Shown: positions 47,095-60,401 of the stretch, piece after piece | How the letters are laid out: each line of letters begins with the position of its first letter | Position numbering within the stretch: the stretch's first letter is position 1 | Origin: Callipepla californica brunnescens | Lineage: Eukaryota > Chordata > Aves > Galliformes > Odontophoridae | Assembly (NCBI GenBank): GCA_023055505.1 | Contig: JALIRH010000147.1 | Location: 372,001 to 436,000, forward strand | DNA: 64,000 nt | Direction of reading: 5' to 3' | The notes under the pieces: model-generated | What the model was told of the DNA's origin: nothing | What the model saw: the letters and a program-made list of their open reading frames with translations, nothing else | The model's database searches: none | Translations under genes and position numbers: made by a program

Positions 47095-50000
47095 TTAACC
47101 CTATCCTAACCCTAACCATAACCCTAACCTAAACCTAATCCCAATCCTAACCCTAACCCTACCCTAACCCCTAACACTAATCCCCTAAAACTTATCACAA
47201 CCCTAACCCTGAACCCTAACACTACCCTAACCCTGAACCTAACCCTAATCCTACCCTAACACCAACCCTCACCCTAACCCTAACCCTAACCCCTAACCCT
47301 AACACTAATCCCCTAACTCTAACCCCCTAACCCTAACCCTAACCTAACCCTTACCCCAACCCTAACCCCTAACCATACCCTAACCCTAACCCTAAACCCT
47401 AACACTACCCTAACCCTGAACCTAACCCTAATCCTACCCTAACACCAACCCTCACCCTAACCCTTACCCAAACCCTAAACGTACCCTAACCCTAACACTA
47501 ACCCTACCCTAACTCTAACCCTACCCTAACCCGACCCTAACTCTTACCCTATCCCTAACCCTAACCCCTAACCCTAATACTGACCCTAACCCCTAACCCT
47601 AACCCTTACCGTAAATTCTAATCCAACCCTAACCCTTACCCTAACCCCTAACCCTACCCTAACCCTACACTAACCCTCAAATCTAACCCTAATTCTACCC
47701 TAACCCTAACCCTACCCTTAACCCTGACCCTAACCATACCCTAACCCTTACCTAACCCTAACTCTACCCTAATCCTTAACCCTAAACCTACCCTAACATT
47801 TACCCTAACCCCTAACCCTTACCCTAACCCCTACCTAACCATAACTCTAACATTAACCCTAACCCTACCCTAACACCTAACCCTACCCTAACCCTGTGCT
47901 AACCCTAACCCTGACCCTGACTCAAACCCTACCCTTAACCCTGACCCTGACCCTAACCCTACCCTAACCCTTACCTACCCCTAAGCCATAACCCTAACCC
48001 TAACACTAACCCTAACCCAACCCTAACCCTACCCTAACATTTACCCTAACCCCTAACCCTTACCTAACCATAACCCTAACACTAACCCTAAACCTAACCT
48101 AACCCTACCCTAACCGTGACCCTAACCCCTATCCCCAACCCGTAAGCCCAAACCCTAACCCTGTCCCTAACCCCAACCCTACCCTAACCCTAACCCCAAC
48201 CCTACCCTAACCCTAACCCTGCCCCTAACCCTAACACTAACCCCTAACCCTACCCGAGCCCTAACCCCTAACCTTAAGCCTAACCCCTAACCCATACCCT
48301 ACCCTAACACTACCCTACCCTTACCATAAACCTACCCTAACTCTACCCTTACCCTAACCCTACCCTAACCCTAACTCTAACCCTACCCTAACTCTAACCC
48401 TATCCATAACCCTAACCCTACCATAACCCTATTGATGGACCCTAACCCTACCCTAACCCTAACCCCTTACCCTAACACCTAACCCTAACCCTAAACCCTA
48501 AACCTTGCCTAACCCTATTGATGGACCCTAACCATAACACTAACCCTACCCGTAATCCTACCCCTAACCCTTACCCAACCCTAACCCTAACCCTAATCCA
48601 ACCTAACCCTAACCCTAACCCTAACACTAACCCTACCCCTACACATACACCTAACCCTAACCCCTAACCCTAAACCCTAACCCTATTGATGGACCCTAAC
48701 CGTAACCGGAACCCTAACCCTAACTTTACCCTAACCCTACCCGTAACCCTACCCCTAACTCTTACCCTATTCTAACCCTAACCCTAACCCTAACCCTACC
48801 CTAACCCTAACTCCTAACACCTTAACCCTAATCCTAACCCCTAACCCTTACCCTACCCTAACCCTACCCCTACCCTACCCTAACACTAACCCCTAACCTT
48901 AACCCCTAACCCTAACCCTACACCCTAACCCTAACACAAACCCTACCCTAACCCTATCCTAACCCTACCCTAATCTAACCCTAACCCTATTGATCGACCC
49001 AAAACCTAACCCTAACCCTACCCTAACCCTAAAACCCTAACCCTGACTCACACCCTACCCGTAACCCTGACCCTAATACTTACCATAACCATTATCTAAC
49101 CCTAACCCTACCCCTTAAACCTAACCCTAACCCTACCCTAACCTTTACCCTAACCCTAACCCTTACTTAACCATAACCCTACCCTAACACTAACCCTAAC
49201 CCTACCGTAAACCCTAACCCTTACCCTACCCTAACCCTTACCCTTACCCTAACCCTACCCTAATCCTAACCCCTAACCCCAACCCCTAAGCCCTTATCCT
49301 GCCCCTAACCCTTACCCCACCCTAACCCTAAACCCAACCCTACCCTAGCCCTAAACCTACCCCAGCCCTAACCCCTAACCTTAACCCTAACCACTAACCC
49401 AAACCCTACCCTAACCCTAACCCTACCCTAACTCTAACCCTAACGCTTACCATAACCCTAACCCTAAACCTTACCCTAACACTAACCCTACCCTAACCCT
49501 AACCCTGACACTGACCCTAACCCCTAACCCTAACCCTTACCGTAACCTCTAATCCAAACCTAACCCTAACCCTACCCTTACCTTAACCCTACCCATACCC
49601 CTACCCTTACCCCTACCCCTACCCTAACCCCTAACCCTTACCCTAACCATACTATAAGCCTAACCCTGACCCTAACACTGACCCTAACCCTAACCCTTAC
49701 CCTAACACTTACCTTTCCCTAACTCTTACCCTAACCCTACCCTAACCCTTACCATAAACCTACCCTAACCCTTACCATAAACCTAATCCTAACCCCTACC
49801 CTAACATTAACCCTACACTAACCCTGACCCAAACACCTAACCCTAACCTAACACTAGCCCTACCCTAACCCTAACCCCAACCCTATCCTTAACCCTAACC
49901 CTAACCCTAACTCCTAACCCTACTCTAACCCTAAACCTTAACCTAACCGTAACCCCTGACCATACCCTAACCCCTAACCCTAACCCTACCCATACCCCTA

Positions 50001-53000
50001 CCCCTATACTAACCCAACCCCTAACCCTAGCCCTACCCTAACCCCTAAACCTAACCCTAACCCTAAACCTTAACCCTACCCTAACCCTACCCTAAACCTA
50101 ACCCTAACCTTAAACCCTAACCCTAACCCACCAGATCCCTAACCCTAACTCTAACCCTAACCCTACTGATTCCTTACCCTAACCCTACCCTAACTCTAAC
50201 CTAACCCTAACCCTATTCCTAACCCCAACTTTAACCCTACCCTAACCCTAACCCTTAACCCTACCCTAACCCTTATCCTAACCGTAACCCCTGACTCTAC
50301 CCTAACCCCTAACCCTAACCCTACCCTAATCCCAACCCAACCCTAACACTAACCCTACCCTAACCCTTACCCTAACATTGACCCTAACCCTGACCCTTAC
50401 CTATCCCTAACCCTTAACCTAACACTAACCCTAACCCTGCCCTAACCCTTACCATAACCCTAAACCTCACCCTAGCCCTACCCTAACCCCAACCCTATCC
50501 CTAACCCTACCCTTACCCTAACCTTAACCCTAACTCTGCCCTAACCCTTACCATAACCCTAACCCTAACCCTAGCCCTACCCTAACCCTACCCTAACCCT
50601 AACCCCAACCCTATCCCTAACCCTACCCTTACCCTAACCTTAACCCTAACCCCTAACCCTTATCCTAACCTTAACCCCTGACGCTACCCTAACCCCTAAC
50701 CCTAACCCTACCCTAACCCTAACCCAACCCTAACCCTACCCTAACCCTTACCCTAAACCAAACCCTACCCTAACTCTAACCCTAACCCTTACCCTGACCC
50801 TAACCCCTAACCCTAACCCTTACAGTAACCCCTAACCCTACCCTAACCCTAACCCCTAACCTTAACCCCTAACCCTAAACCCTAACCCTAACCCTACACT
50901 AACCCTAATCTAAACTAACCCTAACCCTATTGATGGACCCAAAACCTAACCCTAACCCTACACTAACCATAACACTTAACCTAACCGTACCCTAACCCTA
51001 ACCCTGACCCTAACCCTGACTCAAACCCTACCCTTAACCCTGACCCTAACCCTACCCTAACCCTTACCTAACCCTAACCCTACCCTAACCCTAACACTAC
51101 CCTAACATTTACCCTAACCCCTAACCCTTACCTAACCATAACCCTAACACTAAAACTAACCCTACTCTAACCCCTAACCCTACCCTAACCCTTACCCTAA
51201 CACTAACCCTAAACCTACCCTAACCGTGACCCTAACCCCTAACCCCAACCCCAAAGCCCTAACCCTAACCCTGCCCCTAACCCCAACCCAACCCTAACCC
51301 TAACCCCAACCCTACCCTAACCCTAACACTAACCCCTAACCCTACCCTAGCCCTAACTCCTAACCCCTAATTTTAACCCTAACACTAACCCTAGCCCTAC
51401 CATAACCCTAACCCTACCCCTTACACTAACCATACCCTAACCCTAAAACTGACCCTACACCATCCCTGACCCTAACCCTAACCCTTACCCTAACCCTTAC
51501 CTATCCCTAACCCTACTCTAACCCTTAACCCTAACCCTACCCTAACCCTTACCCATACCCCTACCCCTAACCCCTAAATCTAGCCCTACCCTAAGCCTAA
51601 CCCTACCCTATCCCTAACCCTTACCCTAACCATTACCTATCCCTAACCCTACCCTAACCCTAACCATACCCCTACCCCTAACCCCTACATCTAGCCCTAC
51701 CCTAACCCTAACCCTACCCTATCCCTAACCCTAACCCTTACCCTAACCCTTACCTATCCCTAACCCTACCCTAACCCTACCCCTAACCCTACCCTAACCC
51801 TGACTCAAACCCTACCCTTAACCGTGACCCTGACCCTAACCCTACCCTAACCCTTACCTACCCCTAACCCATAACCCTAACCCTAACCCTACCCTAACAT
51901 TTACCCTAACCCTTACCTAACCATAACACTAACACTAACCCTAAACCTAACCTAACCCTACCCTAACCGTGACCCTAACCCCTATCCCCAACCCGTAAGC
52001 CCAAACCCTAACCCTGTCCCTAACCCCAACCCTACCCTAACCCTAACCACAACCCTACCCTAACCCTAAACCTAACACTAACCCCTAACCCTACCCTAGC
52101 TCTAATCCCTAACCCATACCCTACCCTAACACTACCCTACCCTTACCCTAAACCTACTCTAACTCTACCCTTACCCTAACCCTACCCTAAACCTAACTAT
52201 AACCCTACCCTAACTCTAACCCTAACCCTAACTCTTACCCTATCCCTAACCCTAACCCCTAACCCTGACACTGACCCTAACCACTAAACCTAACCCTTAC
52301 CGTAAATTCTAATCCAACCCTAACCCTAACCCTACCCTAACCCTACCCATACCCCTACCCCTAACCCTAACCTAACCCTAACACTACCCTAACCCTAACC
52401 CCTAACCCTAACCCCTAACCGTAGCCCTACCCTAACCCTACCCCTCACCCTAACCCTAACACTACCCTAACCCTAACCCCTAACCCTAACCGTAGCCCTA
52501 CCCTAACCCTACCCCTCACCCTAACCCTATCCCTTACCCTAACCCTTACCTACCCCTAACCCTAACCCTAAACCTTAACCCTACCCTAACCCTACCCTAA
52601 ACCTAACCCTAACCTTAAACCCTAACCCCAACCCACCAGATCCCTAAAACTAACTCTAACCCTAACCCTACTGATTCCTTACCATAACCCTACCCTAACC
52701 CTAACCCTACCCTAAACTTAACCCCTAACCATAACCCTTACCCTAACCCTAACATTGACCCTATCCCTGACCCTAACCCCTAACCCTAACCCTTACCGTA
52801 ACCCCTAACCCTAAACCCTAACACTAACCCTACACTAACCCTAATCTAAACTAACCCTAACCCTAAACTAACCCTAATCTAAACTAACCCTAACCCTATT
52901 GATGGACCCAAAACCTAACCCTAACCCTACCCTAACCCTAACACTTACCCTAACCGTACCCTAACCCTAACATTTACCCTAACCCCTAACCCTTACCCTA

Positions 53001-56000
53001 ACCCTTACCTAACCATAACCCTAACACTAAAACTAACCCTACTCTAACCCCTAACCCTACCCTAACCCTTACCCTAACACTAACCCTAACCCTACCCTAA
53101 CCGTGACCCTAACCCCTAACCCCAACCCCTAAGCCCTAACCCTAACCCTGCCCTAACCCTAACCCCAACCCTACCCTAACCCTAACCCTGCCCATAACCC
53201 TAATACTAACCCCTAACCCTACCCTAGCCCTAACTTCTAACCCCTAATTTTAACCCTAACACTAACCCTAGCCCTACCCTAACCCTACCCCTTACACTAA
53301 CCATACCCTAACCCTAACACTGACCCTACCCCCATCCCTGACCCTAACCCTAACCCTTACCCTAACCCTTACCTATCCCTAACCCTACCCTAACCCTTAC
53401 CCATACCCCTACCCCTAACCCCTAAATCTAGCCCTACCCTAAGCCTAACCCTACCCTATCCCTGACCCTAACCCTAACCCTTACCTATCCCTAACCCTAC
53501 CCTAACACTAAACCTAACCCTGCCCTAACCCTTACCATAACCCTAACCCTAACCCTAGCCCTACCCTAACCCTACCCTTACCCTAACCTTAACCCTAACC
53601 CTGCCCTAACCCTTACCATAACCCTAACCCTAACCCTAGCCCTACCCTAACCCTACCCTAACCCCAACCCTATCCCTAACCCTAACCCCTAACCCTACCC
53701 TAACCCTTATCCTAACATTAACCCCTGACGCTACCCTAAACCGTTACCCTAACCCTACCCTAACCCTAACCCAACCCTAACCCTACCCTAACCCTTACCC
53801 TAAACCAAACCCTACCCTAACTCTAACCCTAACACTTACCCTGACCCTAACCCCTAACCCTAACCCTTAACGTAACCCCTAACCCTACCCTAACCCTAAC
53901 CCCTAATCTTAACCCCTAACCCTAAACCCTAACCCTAACACTAACCCTAACCCTATTGATGGACCCAAAACCTACCCCTAACCCTACCCTAACCATAACA
54001 CTTACCCTAACCGTACCCTAACCCTAACCCTACCCTAACCCTCACCCTAACACTACCCTAACACTACCCTAACATTTACCCTAACCCCTAACCCTTACCC
54101 TAACCCTTACCTGACCATAACCCTAACACTAAACCTAACCCTAACCCTAACCCTTAACCCCAACCCCTAAGCCCTAACCCCACCCTAACCCTAACCCTGC
54201 CCCTAACACCTAACCCTACCCTAGCCCTAACCCCTAATTTTAACCCTAACCCCTAACCCTAACCCTACCCTAACCCTAACCCTGCCCCTTACCCTAACCA
54301 TACCCTAACCCTAACACTGACCCTACCCCTATCCCTGACCCTAACCCTTACTCTAACCCTTACCTATCCCTAACCCTACCCTAACCCTTAACCCGAACCC
54401 TACCCTAACCCTTACCCTAACCCCTAACCCTAACCCTACACTAACCCTCAAATCTAACCCTAATTCTACCCTAACCCTAACCCCTAACCCTACCCTAACC
54501 CTAACCCTGACTCAAACCCTACCCTTAACCCCGACCCTAACCCTACCCTAACCCTTACCCTAACACTACCCTAACATTTACCCTAACCTTTAAACCTTAC
54601 CTAACCATAACACTAATACTAAAACTAACCCTACCCTAACCCCTAACCCTACCCTAACCCTTTCCCTAACACTAACCCTAACCCTGCACTAACCGTGACC
54701 CTAACCCCCAACCCCAACCCCTAAGCCCTAACCCTAACCCTGCCCCTAACCCCAACCCTACCCTAACCCTAACCCTGCCCCTAACCCTAACACTAACCCC
54801 TAACCCTACCCTAGCCCTAACCCCTAACCCCTAATTTTAACCCTAACCATTAACCCTAGCCCTACCCTAACCCTGCCCTAACCCTAACCATACCCTAACC
54901 CTAACACTGACCCTAACCCTATCCCTGACCCTAACCCTTACCTATCCCTAACCCTACCCTAACCCTTAACCCTAACCCTACTCTAACACTTACCCTAACC
55001 CCTAACCCTAACCCTATCCCTTACCTAACCCTATCCCTACACTAACCCTCAAATCTAACCCTAATTCTACCCTAACCCTAACCCCACCCTAAACCTAACC
55101 CTGACTCAAACCCTACCCTTAACCCTGACCCTAACCCTACCCTAACCCTTACCTAACCCTAACCCTACCCTAACCCTAACACTACCCTAAAATTTACCCT
55201 AACCCCTAACCCTTACCTAACCATAACACTAACACTAAAACTAACCCTACCCTAACCCCTAACCCTACCCTAACACTAACCCTAACCCTGCACTAACCGT
55301 GACCCTAACCCCTAACCCCAACCCCTAAGCCCTAACCCTAACCCTGCCCCTAACCCCAACCCTACCCTAACCCTAACACTGCCCCAAACCCTCACACTAA
55401 CCCCTAACCCTACCCTAGCCCTAACCCCTAACCCCTAATTTTAACCCTAACACTAACCCTAGCCCTACCCTAACCTTGCCCTAACCCTAACCATACCCTA
55501 ACCCTAACACTGACCCTAACACTATCCCTGACCCTAACCCTTACCTATCCCTAACCCTACCCTAACCCTACCCTAACACCTAACCCTAACCCTATCCCTT
55601 ACCTAACCCTAACCCTACACTACCCCTCAAATCTAACCCTAATTCTACCCTAACACTAACCCCTAACCCTACCCTAACCCTAACCCTACCCTACCCCTGA
55701 CTCAAACCCTACCCTTAACCCTCCTTAACCCTACCCTAACCCTTACCTAACCCTAACCCTACCCTAACCCTTAACCCTAACCCTACCCTAACATTTACCC
55801 TAACCCCTAACCATAACCCTAACACTAACCCTAACCCTAACCTTACCCTACCCTAACCGTGACCCTAACCCCTAACCCCAACCCATAAGCCCTAACCCCA
55901 AACCCTTACCTAACCCAAACCCTACCCTAATCCTAACCCTAACCCTGCCCCTAACCCTAACACAAACCCCTAACCCTACCCTAGCCCTACCCTAGACCTA

Positions 56001-56977
56001 ACCCTACCCTAGCCCTAACCCCTAACCCCTAACCCAAACCCTATCCTTACCCTAAACCTACCCTAACCCTACCCTTACCCTAACTCTAACCCTAACACTA
56101 ACCCTACCCTAACTCTTACCCTATCCCTAACGCTAAGCCCTAACCCTGACACTGACCCTAACTCCTAACCCTAACCCTTACCGAAAATTCTAATCCAACC
56201 CTAACCCTAACCCTACCCTAACCCTACCCATACCCCTACCCCTACACTAACCCTTACCCTAACCCTTACCTATCCCTAACCCTAGCCCTACCCTAACCCT
56301 AACCCTTACCCTATCCCTAACCCTAACCCTTACCCTAACCCTTACCTATCTCTAACCCTACCCTAACCCTTAACCCTAACCCTTAACCCTAACCCTACCC
56401 TAACCCTCCAATCTAACCCTAATTCTACTCTAACCCTAACCCTACCCTAACCCTAAACCCTAACCCTACCATAACCCTATTGATGGACCCTAGTTCTACC
56501 CTAACCCTAACCCCTAACCCTAACACCTAACCCTAACCCCTAACCCTAACACCTAACCCTAACACCTAACCCTATTGATGGACCCTAACTGTAACACTAA
56601 CCCTACCCGTAATCCTACCCCTAACCCTTACCCAACCCTAACCCTAACCCTTACCCTACCCTAACCCTAACCCTTACCCTAAACCTAGCCCTACCCTAAT
56701 TCTAACCCTAACCCTGACCCTATCCCTAAACCTAACCCCTGACCCTAACCCCTAACCTTAACCCCTAACCCTAACCCTACCCTTACCCTAACCCTACACC
56801 CTAACCCTAAACCCTACCCTAACCTAACCCTAACCCTACCCTAACCCTAAAACCCTAACCCTACCTCACACCCTACCCTTAACCCTGACCCTAATACTTA
56901 CCCTAACCATTATCTAACCCTAACCCTACCCCATCCCTACCCTACCCCTTAAACCTAACCCTAACCCTACCCTAACG
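47095..56977. repeat. Irregular telomere-type array (CCCTAA, CCCCTAA, CCCTAC variants)
   Basis: Almost 9.9 kb of C-rich sequence in mixed 5-, 6-, 7- and 8-bp registers, far more degenerate than the tracts in units 1-6. A marker, ATTGATGGACCC or ATTGATCGACCC, recurs at 48431, 48517, 48685, 48989, 50929, 52898, 53955, 56479 and 56574. Phrases such as CCCCTAATTTTAACCC recur with the same neighbours near 51365, 53243, 54230, 54830 and 55432. Larger segmental duplications are therefore nested in the array. No gene is seen. Confidence 0.93.
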
Positions 56978-57954
56978 GTGTCAGAATGTGACAGTCACAA
57001 TATCAAAGTATCACAATGTCAGAACGTCAGTGTCACAAGGTTAGAATTTCACAATGCCAAAATATCACAATGTGAGAATCTAAAAATGTCACAGTGTCAG
57101 AATGTCACAATGCAAAAATGAAAGACTGTCACAATACCAGAAGGTAAAAATTTCACAGTCAGAATATTACAGTGTCACAATGTCAGAAGGTCGCATTTTC
57201 AGAATGTCAGTACGTGAGGATGTCAGAACGTCACAATGTCACAAAGTGAGAATATGAGAATGTCAGAATAACAGAATGTCAGAATGTGAGAACGAAATGA
57301 TGTCAGAATGTGATTATGTGAGAATGTCCGAATTTCAGAATGTCAGAATGTCACAACGTCAGAATGCAAGAATATCAGAATGTCCTAAGTTGAGAATGTC
57401 ACAATGTATCTGAATAGAAGAATGTAACATTGGCACAATCTCAGAATGTAACAAAGACATCACATCATAATGTCAGAATGTCAGAATTTCACAACTTCAC
57501 AATGTCACAATGAGAGAATTTCAGAACGCAGCAATGTAACAATCTGAGAATGTCACAATATCAGATTGTCAGAATGTCAGAATGACAAAATGTGAGAATA
57601 TCACAATATCACTATGCCAGATTCCCAAAATGCCACGATGTCACAATCTCAGAATGTCAGAATCACAGAATTTGACACTGCGAGAATATCACAAAGTCAC
57701 AAAGCCACAATGTCATAATATCACAATATCACAATGTCAGAATGTCACTATGGCAGATTGTCAGAATGCCAGAACATCAGAAGGTGAGAATATAAGAATG
57801 TCAGAATGTCACAATGTCACAATGAGAGAATATTAGAATGTCACAATGTCAACATGTCAGAATGTGAGAAAGGGAGAATGTCATGATGTCAGAATGTCTT
57901 AATGTCAGAATGTCAAATCGTCACAACCTCCCAATTAAAATTCAGGGAATATGA
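56978..57954. repeat. Octamer minisatellite TCAGAATG/TCACAATG, block 1
   Basis: An 8-bp period with frequent single-base changes. Frames stay open because few units form stops, giving peptides rich in Met, Ser, Gln, Asn and Cys that are not genes. Confidence 0.92.
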
Positions 57955-57959
57955 CTGTG

Positions 57960-58882
57960 TGTGAAAGACAGCAACTGTTTTTGACTTTTGTTGTCTCAAA
58001 GCTTGCTTCATGAGGTCTTTCTGGCTAGAAGACTCTAATTGACAACTGCTTGGAGAAGCTGATCATCACAAAGGACAATAATACTTGTATGGCACCGAAA
58101 GTACTACTCCTGTTGATTTATCTGTTGGGCCAGATGTGTTGGGTGGGCACAAATCAAACTAATGCCAGAACACGGAGGCAGCTAAAGAAAGCAGGATAGA
58201 CACCCTGTTGTCCCTACAAGACAAGCCTCTCTTAAAACAAAACACCCACATGAATGGTGAGGAGCTTTCCTCCTTCAAGGTTTGAAAATTTAAAGCAAAA
58301 CTGACCTTTAGGTTTAATCCCCTCGATAACCAGAGTCTGGAACGTGATGAATATGCATGTGCTATACCTTTAAATAGCTATTCATTTCTCTCTTACGTGC
58401 GCATGTTTGGTGAAGCAATCCCCCATGTACCCAGCGCGCCGCTTGACAGAACTCATTGGTGTGTCGAGTTGCTCAGTTGGTTTTCTCGACACCACTAAAC
58501 CAAAGACTTTGAAGAAGAGACTTTCCTGAGGGAAAAACCTCTTTGGAAGAACCCCCCTGCACAGCGCCTGCTTGCTGCAAAACTTCCCGGCTTTCTCTCA
58601 TCCCCCGCGGAGACCAGACGAATTCCTGAGACCAACGGACTACGGACCTCGCCAGATCCACGGTGCTGATGCTCTCTCTTTCTCTTTCTTGCTTTCTGCC
58701 AAGTCTCTTCGCTTTTCATCTCTTTTCTATCACCCATCTTCCCTTCCCCATATCCCTAAAAAACTACTTATTGTAATAAACTGGTTGGGCTAAAATTTGA
58801 ACCATTGCCTTTTAATCTCACCATCGGGTATACACATACATATAAAGAACCTCATCTCCCTCCTTTATTTTGGAGCGTGACA
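57960..58882 (+). mobile_element. Solo LTR, 923 bp, with 5-bp target duplication
   Basis: It runs from TGTGAAAGACAG to GGAGCGTGACA and is flanked by CTGTG at 57955-57959 and 58883-58887. Paralogous empty sites in the same minisatellite (GAATATGACTGTGTCA near 59830 and 60667) confirm precise insertion. A TATA-like TTTAAATAG lies at 58370-58378 and AATAAA at 58775-58780, both consistent with + orientation. No internal retroviral sequence is left. It is a long avian ERV LTR; I cannot name the family. Confidence 0.87.
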
Positions 58883-58887
58883 CTGTG

Positions 58888-60058
58888 TCAAAACGTCACA
58901 ATGAGAGAATATGAAAAAGTGAGAACATCACAATGACCGAATGTCAGAATGTCGCAATTAGAAAATCGGGGAATATCAAAATGTCACAACGTCACAATGA
59001 GAGATAATAACACCAAGTGAATGACAATGTCACAGTGTCACAATGAGAGGATCTCAGAATGTCAGAACTTCAAAATGTCAAAATGTCACAAAGTCCAAAT
59101 ATCACAAGGACAGAATGTCAGAATGACAGATTCCCACAGTTTCAGAATGTCAGAATGTGGTAATGAGAGAAAGTCAAAATATCGGAATGTCAGAATGTCA
59201 CAAGGAGAGAATGTCAGAGTGTCACAATGCTATAATGTCAAAATGTCAGAACATCAGAAGGTCAGAATATCACAATGTCACAACGAGAGAACCTCAAAAT
59301 GTCACCAAGAGAGACTGTCAAACTATCAGAATGTGAGAATGAGTGAATGTCACAATGAGAGATGGCCACAATTTTAGAATGCCAGATTGTGAGAATGTCA
59401 GAATGTGAAAACGCCAGAATGGGAGTGAGTGAATGTCACAACATCAAAATGTCATAACGTCAGAATGTCAGAATGAACCAATGTGAGAGTGCCTGAATGT
59501 CACAGTATGAGAACGTCACAATATCACAAATCTCAGAATTTCAGTGTCAGAATGAGAGAATGTCACAATGCCACAATGAGAGAATGTCGCAATTACAGAT
59601 TATTGATAGATCAGAATGTCAGAATACGAGAAAGTGAGAATGTCCCAATGTCAGAATATCAGAATGAGGGAAAGAGAGAATGTCATGATGCCAGAATGTC
59701 AAATTGTCACAAAGTCACAATATCACAATGAGAGAATATCAGAAAGTGAGAATATGCCAGTGAATGAATGACACATTGTGAGAATGTCAGAATGTCAGAA
59801 CGTCAGAATATCAGAATTACAAAATCAGGGAATATGACTGTGTCACAATGTCACAAAGAGAGAATATGAAAAAGTGAGAATATCACAACGACCGAATGTC
59901 AGAACGTGACAATGTCACAATGTCAGAATGAGGGAAAGAGAGAATGTCATGAAGTCAGAATGTCAACTTGTCACAATGCCACAATAGCACAGTAAGAGAA
60001 TATCAGAAAGTGAGAATTATGACAGTGACTGAATGTCACGATGTGAGAAAGTCAGAAT
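58888..60058. repeat. Octamer minisatellite, block 2
   Basis: Continuation of block 1 after the LTR. The sequence GAGAATATGAAAAAGTGAGAA occurs at both 58904 and 59861, marking a higher-order repeat of roughly 0.9-1 kb. Confidence 0.9.
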
Positions 60059-60063
60059 ATTAG

Positions 60064-60396
60064 TATAGGGCAAATAACCCCCAAAAAAGCACTCCATGGA
60101 AATTGTGCGAAAGGCGGTATATTTTAGGTAGGCTTAAGAAAATGGTATACAAACAAGAAGAAAAGAGAGGAGCTCACCTTGATGATGGTCGAGGCTCGCT
60201 AATAACTCCAAAAGGGAGGGATCTCTAACAAGAGAACCTTCCCTGCTGGAGGTCAGCCCTTAAATGGGGTCTTGGCAGAGGTGGAGTCAAACTCCACCCC
60301 TTCCAATCACACTCACTTGTGCCCCTGCAGCTGACTCAGGGCTTGCCTCAGGTGATCAATCAGTGGTTCAGGCCATGATTCAACAGTTCCCATACA
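60064..60396 (-). mobile_element. LTR-like insertion, 333 bp, with 5-bp target duplication
   Basis: ATTAG is duplicated at 60059-60063 and 60397-60401. On the minus strand the element starts TGTATGGGAACTG and ends GCCCTATA, so the outermost bases are an imperfect TG...CA pair. A TTTAAG TATA-like site lies on the minus strand (about 60257-60265). Size and ends fit a short avian LTR. No polyadenylation signal is obvious, so a non-autonomous element is possible. Confidence 0.68.
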
Positions 60397-60401
60397 ATTA
60401 G

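Noticed and set aside
58473..58793. Three overlapping frames of 62-80 codons
   Set aside because: They lie in the U3/R/U5 region of the solo LTR, overlap on both strands, and have no recognisable protein.
59021..59377. Met/Ser/Gln/Asn/Cys-rich frames in the octamer arrays
   Set aside because: An 8-bp repeat read in three frames. There is no conserved non-repeat sequence.
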